Part shown: in pieces, positions 57,180-64,000 of the stretch
Layout of the letters: the number at the start of each line of letters is the position of its first letter
Numbering within the stretch: the first letter of the stretch is position 1
Assembly: GCF_023159225.1 (NCBI RefSeq)
Contig: NC_063180.1
Span: 7,375,297 to 7,439,296 of the forward strand
Origin: Perognathus longimembris pacificus
Lineage: Eukaryota > Chordata > Mammalia > Rodentia > Heteromyidae
Direction of reading: 5' to 3'
DNA length: 64,000 bases
Program-made: the position numbers and the translations under genes
Notes under the pieces: generated by a model
The model's database searches: none
Seen by the model: the letters and a program-made list of their open reading frames with translations, nothing else
Told to the model about the DNA's origin: nothing

Positions 57180-57600
57180 TTTATTATTTTATATCTTCGA
57201 GTAGTTGTACAAAGGAGCTTCAGTGCACCATGTCATTCTATGAGCACAGTGCAGCACAGTGTCACCTCTCCCACCATTCTTCTTACTCTTTTCTTCTGAC
57301 CCCACCCATCCCTTCACATTACCTGATTCCATTTTCATATATGTATGTTGGGTATTATGACAGTATTTGTCTGCCCTTTCTCTCTCCATTTGTCTGTCTC
57401 CCTTTGGCTTCACTTGCTCTGAGAAAACATGTTTAAACGTTTTGCTATCACCTTTCATTCTTTTATAAATTAAGTAGTTGTACAAAGATGTCTCAATTCC
57501 ACAAGTCAGGTTGTGAGTTGAGTGCACCACAGCTTGTTCAATGTCACCCCCTCCATTGTTCTCCCGCCATTTTTGCCTTCCCATCCCTATCTTTAAGTTA
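57180..57600 (-). repeat. L1 3'-end fragments inserted in the old L1, antisense
   Basis: TTATATCTTCGAGTAGTTGTACAAAGGAGC and, at 57455, TTTTATAAATTAAGTAGTTGTACAAAGATG start two copies of the same 3'-terminal block, each with a C-rich part (CACCTCTCCCACC; CACCCCCTCCATTG). Confidence 0.65.
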
Positions 57601-58144
57601 TCTCCTTTAATTTTGGTGATAACCTTGTTGGCTGTAGTAGTCTTGATTGACAGTTCTTTCAGGGCTTGAAATGTATGAATCCTGGCTTGATGGGTTTTGC
57701 TGAGAGGTCTGCTACTAATCTGGTAGATTTGGCTTTGTTTCTGTCTTAAAGATTTCCATAGTCTTCTTTGTTTTGAACTCTTGCCTTTTAACTAGAATAC
57801 AATCTGTAGAGGTTTCTTTCTGGCTATGTCTGCTTTGGGGCTCTGACCATGTATGTGGAAGTCCATATCCATCCCTAGATTTGGGGAATTTCCTGTTAAA
57901 ATTTCATTGAATATATTTTCCATGCCTTTAGACTATCTCATTTCCTTCTTCTGCATCACAGATTTGTAGGTTTGGTCTCTTACTTATGTTCTCAGAGGTT
58001 TCAGTGGGGCAGTCATGATTGCTTGAGCTTTTTAATTGCTCTCTGAATGTAATAATTCTCAATCCCTGGTATTTCTTCCACCTACTTTAGTCTGTTGGTT
58101 ATTCTTTCCACTGAGTTTTAAATTTTGACTTATTGAGTTTTTGG

Positions 58145-58390
58145 GATTTTTTTGCATGATTCACCCTTTATTCTTTGTCTCACCATTCTGATGTTCCCAT
58201 TCCCTTTCCTAATTCAGATAAACATATATACAATACCCAGTGTAACAAAATCATATACAGGAATAACAGGGTATAAGCCATAGGAAATTCACATAGTACA
58301 TTAAAATAACAACAACAATAAAATCCTCTTGCTTCCATTTCTTGGAGTTCATTTTGCTTAGCCTCATCTTATATGATCATATGTATGATT
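58145..58390 (-). repeat. L1 3' UTR fragment, antisense
   Basis: TTCACCCTTTATTCTTTGTCTC...CAGATAAACATATATACAATACC...CTTGGAGTTCATTTTGCTTAG is the same 3' UTR as at 38960-39200. Confidence 0.7.
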
Positions 58391-58751
58391 TATTGGGTTT
58401 TATGTTGCCAAGACTTCAGGTGGATGCTTCCAGAATCTTTCTCTCTGCACATTTTCTAGTCTGAATTGTCAAGTTCTCATCTAAGTTGTTGAGTTGCTCA
58501 TCCAGGTCTTGAGTTGACTTCTTCATTCAGAAGTTTTGCTTTAAAAATGGTCAATGACCTCAGAGATGACATAAATATTAGAATTCGTTGTCTGGTATTT
58601 AAACCATCTCAGTATCTTTGGATTCATTTATTGAAGAATTATGAATTTGGAAGACAACATTGTCTTGTTTTTAAAAAAATGCTTCATATATTTCTAAGTT
58701 GTAATTTGCATATCTGTTGGTATGAATACCTCTTTTTTTGTTGTTGATTTT

Positions 58752-58972
58752 GGTCTTGGCCCTGGGGCTTCAGCTCAGGGCCTGGGCAATGTCCCTGAAC
58801 TTTTCTTCTCAAGGCTAGTACTCTACCACTTGAACCAAAACTCCATTTCTAGCATGTTTGGTAGGTAATTGGAGATACTAGACTCACGGACTTTATTGCC
58901 TGGTCTGGCTTTGAGTTGTAATCCTCAGATCTCAGCCTCTTGAGTAGTGAGGATTATAGGCATGAGCCTGCC
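58752..58972 (-). repeat. Type B composite SINE
   Basis: TTGGCCCTGGGGCTTCAGCTC...CCACTTGAACCAAAACTCC...GTAATTGGAGATACTAGAC...TTGAGTAGTGAGGATTATAGG. Confidence 0.88.
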
Positions 58973-59000
58973 CTTTTCTGATTTTACATGGGGGTCTTCT

Positions 59001-59217
59001 TTCTTTTCTTTTCTTCTTTTCTTTTCCAGTTCTAGGGCTTGAAACTCAGAGCTTGGGTACTGTCCCTGAGCTTCTCTGTGCTCAAGGCTAACACTCTACT
59101 ACTTGAGCTACAGCGTCCTTTCTGGCTTTTTCTGTTTATGTAGTACTGAAGAATTGAACCCAGGGCTTCATGCGTGCTAGGAAAATACTTTACCACTCAG
59201 CCACATTCCCAGCCCAT
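59001..59217 (-). repeat. Type A composite SINE, diverged
   Basis: (TTTTC)n run, CCAGTTCTAGGGCTTGAAAC...GAAGAATTGAACCCAGGGC...CCACTCAGCCACATTCCCAG. Confidence 0.88.
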
Positions 59218-59439
59218 GTGTGGGGGGGATCTTAGTTCCCAGTACCACTCAGAGAGGAGAAAATAACCCCCCACAACAATAAGAACACCAAATAAACAAG
59301 ATCTAGAAATACAATTAAATTAATTAAAGCAAACTACCATCCCACTGATAACCACAGAAATGAAGAATGCTCAGTAGCTATGTGAATATGATCATATAAA
59401 GTAATATTAATAAAATGGACTCCAAGAAATGGAAACGAG

Positions 59440-59740
59440 ATTTTTGTTGTTGTTTTTGTTGTCTTTCCCTTTTGTTTTGTTATTTTGTCTTTGGAAAGGT
59501 ATGGGGAGACATAGAAAAAGGTGGGACAAAGGTTGTACAAATGCAGCAGTGGTACTCACTAAACATTATGTGGAAAATGATACAACTTGTGGGTAGGGAT
59601 GAGAGGGAAAAGCTGGGGGAGGGCCAGGGAAGGGGTGATATGGTCCAAAAAGAAATATACTCATTGCCCGACTTCTGTAACTGTAACCCCTCCACACACC
59701 ACCTTTAGAATAACAATAAAATATATATTTAAAAGTCATA
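59440..59740 (+). repeat. L1 3' UTR and tail, sense
   Basis: ATAGAAAAAGGTGGGACAAAG...GAAGGGGTGATATGGTCC...TGTAACTGTAACCCCTCC...AACAATAAAATATATATTTAAAAG. Confidence 0.75.
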
Positions 59741-59836
59741 GAATAGACTATGATTAATAATAAATGAATGAAATGAGGGAGGAGGGCAGAGAAAGGAACA
59801 CAGAAAGAAGAATCATGGTTAAAGAAAAGAATTGAG

Positions 59837-60082
59837 AGCCAGGTGCCAGTGACTCATGTCTTTAATTTTAGTTACTCAAGAGGCTGAGATCTGAGGATCC
59901 TTGTTCAAAGCTAGCCCAGGAAAAAAAGTTCCTGTGAGACTCTTATCTTCAATAAACCACTCAAAAAAGCTGGAAGAAGCGCTGTGGCTTAAGTGGTAGA
60001 GCACTGGACTTGAGCACAATGAGGCTTAGGGACAAGGACAGTGCCCAGGCCTCAAGTTCAAGCCCCAGGACTGGCAAAAAAG
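59837..60082 (+). repeat. Type B composite SINE with target duplication
   Basis: GCCAGGTGCCAGTGACTCATG...AGAGGCTGAGATCTGAGGATC...GCGCTGTGGCTTAAGTGGTAG...CCCCAGGACTGGCAAAAAAG. AAAAGAATTGAGA flanks both ends (about 59823 and 60082). Confidence 0.93.
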
Positions 60083-60199
60083 AAAAGAATTGAGAAAGAA
60101 AAAATGAATATGATATTTTAACATCTAATTATAAAATAAAGAAAAATATAATTAGATAAAATAACTAGATAAAACTAAAAATGATATTAATTAGTTAAA

Positions 60200-61045
60200 A
60201 GTAAGAATGATAGTGGAATTCCCTAAAAGGAAATAAATAGGGACCAAAGAGTTAGAGAAAAGCTTCCTTGTGGGTCCTCTCCTGTGGGAACCAGCCAGGT
60301 CTGGGGTCGGGCAGTAGTGGTAGCTGCGGTTGATGGACAGTTCCTGCTGTTCAGGCTGGTGCTGTGCGGGGACTGAGGACCAGGGCCGTCAAGGGTCAGT
60401 TGTGTGTCAGTCACATTTACTTTAGAAGCTTCATTTCTTTGCACATTGGGAATGACTGCTGGCTGGGAATAGCTTTGTCTCCTGTTGGCTCAGCAGATCC
60501 CCAGGTATCCAGAAGCCTTCCAAGTTGTGAGGGCCTGGACCAGCACATGTCCAATGTGAGGGCGTATCTCTCAAATGTGTTACAGAATAGCGGAGGCATA
60601 GCCCTGAGAATTAATGGAATGGGACTGCCTATCTGTGCCAGTGCTTTGGGGCCTTAAACCACCCTGCAAGAATGAAGAAAGTGAAATGGAAGTGACTCAT
60701 GCAACCCGGGCTCAGAGCTTTCAGTTCTGCTGGGCTGTAAACCATATGCTGCAGGAAGGCAGTTCTGCAGGTTGAGCACGGCACTGGCCACTGGTTTGGT
60801 GCTCTTGGTCCCTGTGTGAACCCTGAGGATGGGGCTCCTTCCTTCCCAGAGAGTGCAGAGCCACCAACCACCAGCCCCTCCACAGCGCCAGCTCCCTGCT
60901 GCTTAAACTCCTCCACTGTTCTGCACCAACCTGTTCTCTTCCAGGACTGCCTCTCATGACTTTCTTCACCCACTTACTATAGTAAAGGGTTCCCTGAATT
61001 GTGATTGCTCCTTATTTTCAAGTTGCCAGACCAGCTCAGAGTCAA
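60200..61045. other. Repeat-free block of unknown nature
   Basis: About 850 bp, moderately G+C-rich, with none of the window's repeats. Minus-strand frame 60629-60973 (114 codons) is open but resembles nothing I know. It could be unique DNA, an unrecognised exon of a non-coding RNA, or an old processed copy. No call beyond that. Confidence 0.35.
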
Positions 61046-61061
61046 ACAAGATGGCACCTGA

Positions 61062-61399
61062 AAATATTGTTATTCGCAGGGAAATGGTCAGAACTCGAAC
61101 AAATAATGTTGAGCGAGACAAGCCTAGAACACAGAAAACAAAGGGGCATGATCTCCCTCATATATGACTGTTAACAAAGGGAGATGGAGAGACAGTAGAG
61201 ACCAAGTCTGTGAATACTGTATATGTTCTTGATACATTGTATATTGTATATATGTCTACCTGACCTAGAGAAGGGATAGAAAAACAGGACGTAAGATATC
61301 ACAAGAAATGTACACACTGCCCTACTATGTAACTGTACCCTTTTTGCACAACACCTTGTAAAAAAATTTGTGTTCAATTAATAAACAAATTAAAAAAAA
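61062..61399 (+). mobile_element. 5'-truncated young L1 insertion, sense
   Basis: About 340 bp of L1 3' UTR (GGAAATGGTCAGAACTCGAAC...GTGTTCAATTAATAAACAAATT) ending in A10. An exact 14-bp duplication AAGATGGCACCTGA flanks it (61048-61061 and 61400-61413). The sequence is the complement of the 3' end of the L1 at 51203, so it is the same young family. Confidence 0.92.
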
Positions 61400-61649
61400 A
61401 AGATGGCACCTGACTATAGCTTCTGGGATATGGAGAGAGATAAATGGATTACTCCAATGCTGGCCTGACACACAGGAGTCACAGTCACACCAAATTTCTA
61501 CACTAGATTGGAGGCTTGTGAGAAATGTGGGTTTATCCTGAGAGTAGGACTGTTCCTCTGCTGTCACCAGGGCTGCCTGGCTTATTTTTTGGCTGTGTCT
61601 TCAGCTTGTGTGTGTGTTTGTGTGCGTGTGCACATGTACATGTGCATGT

Positions 61650-61862
61650 GTGCTGGTACTAGGGCTTGAACTCAGGTCCTGGGCACTGTCCCTTAGATTT
61701 TCACTCAAGGCTAGTGGTCTACCACTTGAACAACAGCACCATTTCTAACTTTTGGTGGTTAATTGGACATAAGAGTCTCGTGGCTTTCCGGTCACGGCTA
61801 GCCTTTGAGCCATAATGCTTAGATCACAGCTAGAGTTACAAGTGTGAGCAATCAGCACCTGT
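61650..61862 (-). repeat. Type B composite SINE
   Basis: GTGCTGGTACTAGGGCTTGAAC...CCACTTGAACAACAGCACC...GGTGGTTAATTGGACATAAG. A (TG)-rich run at 61600-61650 precedes it. Confidence 0.87.
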
Positions 61863-61882
61863 CAACTCTCTTTCCTTTAGTT

Positions 61883-61948
61883 GGCAGTACTAGGGTTTGA
61901 ACTCAGGGACTCATGCTTGCAAGGCATTTGGGCCAGATCCCTAGCTCT
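61883..61948 (-). repeat. ID-like SINE, antisense
   Basis: GCAGTACTAGGGTTTGAACTC...GCTTGCAAGGCATTTGGGCC...GATCCCTAGCTC. Confidence 0.7.
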
Positions 61949-61997
61949 CTGCTCTGAAAATTCTGACTCCAACCACTTCTCAGCTTCATGTATTGCA

Positions 61998-62062
61998 TTT
62001 TGGAGATATGGTTCAGTGGTAGAGTACTGATGTAGCACATGCAGAGCCCTGGGTGCATGGTA
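61998..62062 (+). repeat. ID-like SINE
   Basis: TTTTGGAGATATGGTTCAGTGG...GCACATGCAGAGCCCTGGG. Short tRNA-like head. Confidence 0.65.
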
Positions 62063-62570
62063 TCTTTCCTCCGGGAATGTTTATCTTCATAGGTTTATGC
62101 TGTTATTCCTTTATTCTTATCCTCATGGATTTCCAAAGGAAAGGACATCAATGAACAGGTCAGTCAGTCATGAAGAGATAGAGGTCTGCTTACAATTGTT
62201 CCTCTCCTCCTTTTCAAAATGTGAGGAATAATTTACATAAAATAGAAGGCAAAGCTTTTGAGCGGATAGTTCTTTGAGTTTTCATAGATGTGTAGTCCAC
62301 ATGCTAACCATGGAGTAGGTGCCTACCACCCCTGAAATCTCCTTAGCACCCCTTTCAGGTCCTTCCATGCCTCTCTCTCACTAGATACCACTGCTCTGAT
62401 TTCTGTCACCATAAATGAGCTTTTGGGGCCATCAGTTCTGATAGTGTGAGGATGTACATAATAATACATGTATATATTATGTATACGTATATATGCACAC
62501 ACATGGTCCAAATCACTTTCCCAACTAACCTAACTGAGGAGCAATTCTGTATTTAAAAAAGAAAAACAAA
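62063..62570. other. Unassigned stretch
   Basis: About 500 bp including a TATGTATACGTATATATGC-type run near 62460-62500. Nothing gene-like seen. Confidence 0.4.
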
Positions 62571-62571
62571 C

Positions 62572-62758
62572 AGGGCTAGGATATAACTCAGTGTTAGAAA
62601 ATCTGCCTAGCATTCATGAATGTGTTGGCTCCATGCCCAGTCCTATGAAACACAAAAAGAAACACCCCAAAACAAACAGAAAAAATAACCCCAAACTCAA
62701 AGCAGCCACAACTAAACAAAAAAACACCACAAAAACAAAAACAAAAACCACAGAATGC
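62572..62758 (+). repeat. ID-like SINE with a long A-rich tail
   Basis: CAGGGCTAGGATATAACTCAG...CTGCCTAGCATTCATGAATG, then about 100 bp of ACAAAAAGAAACACC-type A-rich sequence. Confidence 0.7.
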
Positions 62759-63009
62759 TGTCCAGATCTGACCTCCTCCTTCAGAAGTGAGGAGACATTT
62801 TATTGGTTTCTGGAAAGGCCTTTGAGAAAATCAGTTTTCTTTCTAAATGACAGACCTTCATGTCACTTAAAAACTCCCTCACAGGAATCCTTAAGTAGTC
62901 AAAATAGATCCTAATTATCTTTGAACAAACATCATTTCTCCTTCATGGTCAGATGCCACACTCTCACTGAAGAAAACCTCAGATTTCTCCTTTCAAAAAT
63001 GTATGTCTG

Positions 63010-63370
63010 CAAGGCAGGTGCAGGCTGTCTACACTTGTAATCCTTGCTACTCAGGAGGCTGAGATCTGAGGATGCAGGTTTTGAAGCCATCCCAGGCAGA
63101 AAAGTCTTGAGCCAGCAAAATGCTGGAGAGGAGACATGGGGTAAGTAGTAGAACACCAGCCTTGAGCAAAAAAAAAGCCAAGTGAAAGCTCAAAGCAGAA
63201 ACACAAAGTGCAAACCAGCACAGGCAGAAAGGTCCCGAGACTCCATCTCCAGTTAACCAGAAAAATGCTGGACTGGAAGTAGAATAGCAAGTGGCAGAAT
63301 ACTAGCCAGGGGCAAAAAAGCCAGGTGAAAGCACAAGACCCCAAGTTCAAACCCCAGTACCAACATATAT
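63010..63370 (+). repeat. Two adjoining type B SINE copies, second lacking its head
   Basis: First: CAGGTGCAGGCTGTCTACAC...CTCAGGAGGCTGAGATCTGAGG...CCAGCCTTGAGCAAAA. Second, from about 63210: CAGCACAGGCAGAAAGGTCC...CTCCAGTTAACCAG...CAAGTTCAAACCCCAGTACC. Confidence 0.78.
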
Positions 63371-63386
63371 GAAAAAAAAGTTAAGT

Positions 63387-63522
63387 CTGCCCTGGGTTCA
63401 ATTCCTCAGTACCACATAAACAGAAAAAGCCAGAAGTGGTTCTGAGTGCTAGTCTTTAGCAAAAGAAGCCAAGGACAGTGCCCAGCCCCAGAGTACAAGC
63501 CCCAGGACTGGCAAAAAAAAAA
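63387..63522 (+). repeat. 5'-truncated type A composite SINE
   Basis: CCCTGGGTTCAATTCCTCAG...GCCAGAAGTGGTTCTGAGTGC...CCCCAGGACTGGCA11. The head begins at box B. Confidence 0.85.
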
Positions 63523-64000
63523 AGTCCTCATAATTGATTGGAATAGATTGTAAATGTGTGGAAATGTAACAATGAAATAAGTCCCCTCCAGACAGGGGCA
63601 TCAAGTGCATCCGGGGTCCTGCTCCTACAAGTGAGCAAGAAGTGTGTTACTAAGGGGGTAAAGACTGAGGTGCACCATTTGTCTGTTCCTGGTGGTCACT
63701 GACTCTGTGTAGACCTTCCATGAGCAATGAACACTGTATTTTAAAACTCGACGTCTTTAAGCCTTAAAGAAAGACTGAGGCAGAACAGGCAGTCTTTGTG
63801 GATAGCCCACTCTGCCAGGCTTTACAAAAGTCCTCACAGGTATAGCTGTCCCTCTGTAAGCATGGGGACTGCCATGGGCAATAAAACCCAAGGATGTTCA
63901 AGTCTCTAATACAAAATGGCATGCTACTTGCATTCTACCAACACACACCTCTAAATACCTTTTAGTTTTATTTATTTATTTATTTGTTTGTTTATTGCCA
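63523..64000. other. Window end: short L1-like tail, then unassigned
   Basis: 63530-63590 (GATTGGAATAGATTGTAAATG...GGAAATGTAACAATG) matches the sense L1 end at 14095. The rest shows no gene. The last 40 bp begin a (TTTA)n run. Confidence 0.45.

Larger units (their letters stand above)
56111..58510 (-). repeat. Old L1 continued (ORF2 start back into ORF1), antisense
   Basis: TCCATTCTCCAGTCTG continues after the SINE as CATCTTTTAATGGAGAG...CCATTTATATTATATAGG. Later blocks (CTGAGAGGTCTGCTACTAATC, TCTCAGAGGTTTC, AAGTTGTTGAGTTGCTC) match the antisense ORF1-ORF2 area of old L1s. The order agrees with 50380-51186 being the next part of the same element. Confidence 0.7.

Noticed and set aside
60629..60973. 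114-codon minus-strand frame as a gene or STEAP3 exon
   Set aside because: No STEAP-like membrane or oxidoreductase motif, no splice evidence, and composition is consistent with chance.

Overview
The window is mammalian nuclear DNA. It has spliced exons with GT-AG introns, a very high load of Pol III SINEs and L1 LINE pieces, LTR elements and long microsatellites, and no operons or prokaryotic signals. The dominant SINEs are composites whose right half is a second tRNA-like unit (GCTGTGGCTCAAGTGG...). They match what I know of the ID-like dimers of geomyoid rodents (kangaroo rats, pocket mice, gophers). I infer a rodent of that group, without a database check.

One protein-coding gene is present: the ortholog of human C2orf76 (UPF0538 family), on the + strand. 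Five coding exons at 4601-4745, 11328-11378, 15351-15388, 19298-19379 and 28541-28617 join in phase to an intact 126-codon frame. The ATG is at 4613, the stop ends at 28617, and AATAAA lies at 28679. The non-coding first exon and the promoter were not found and probably lie to the left of the window.

1-28.7 kb is the gene. The introns hold composite SINEs, older ID/B1-like SINEs, ancient L1 remnants, a solo gammaretrovirus-type LTR (1789-2239) and an odd antisense poly(A)-tailed copy of LTR sequence (about 23.0-23.3 kb). The last 2.2 kb of intron 5 is almost free of repeats.

28.7-64 kb is downstream intergenic DNA without a supported host gene. In human the next gene on this side is STEAP3, which is not seen here. 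This part holds many SINEs, L1 3' ends in both orientations, a solo class II LTR inside an L1 (41632-42187), and a compact LTR element with two LTRs but no coding core (47109-48635). At 50.4-58.5 kb there is a nest. An old minus-strand L1 is split by a younger minus-strand L1 (51203-56094, 16-bp target duplication). The younger L1 keeps a 5'UTR and a long ORF1 but has lost the middle of ORF2. The same old L1 is also split by SINEs and other L1 ends.

For the repeats, 'type A' means the SINE with a tRNA/ID-like head plus the second tRNA-like unit. 'Type B' means the SINE with a 7SL/B1-like head plus the same unit. Both names are local to this annotation.
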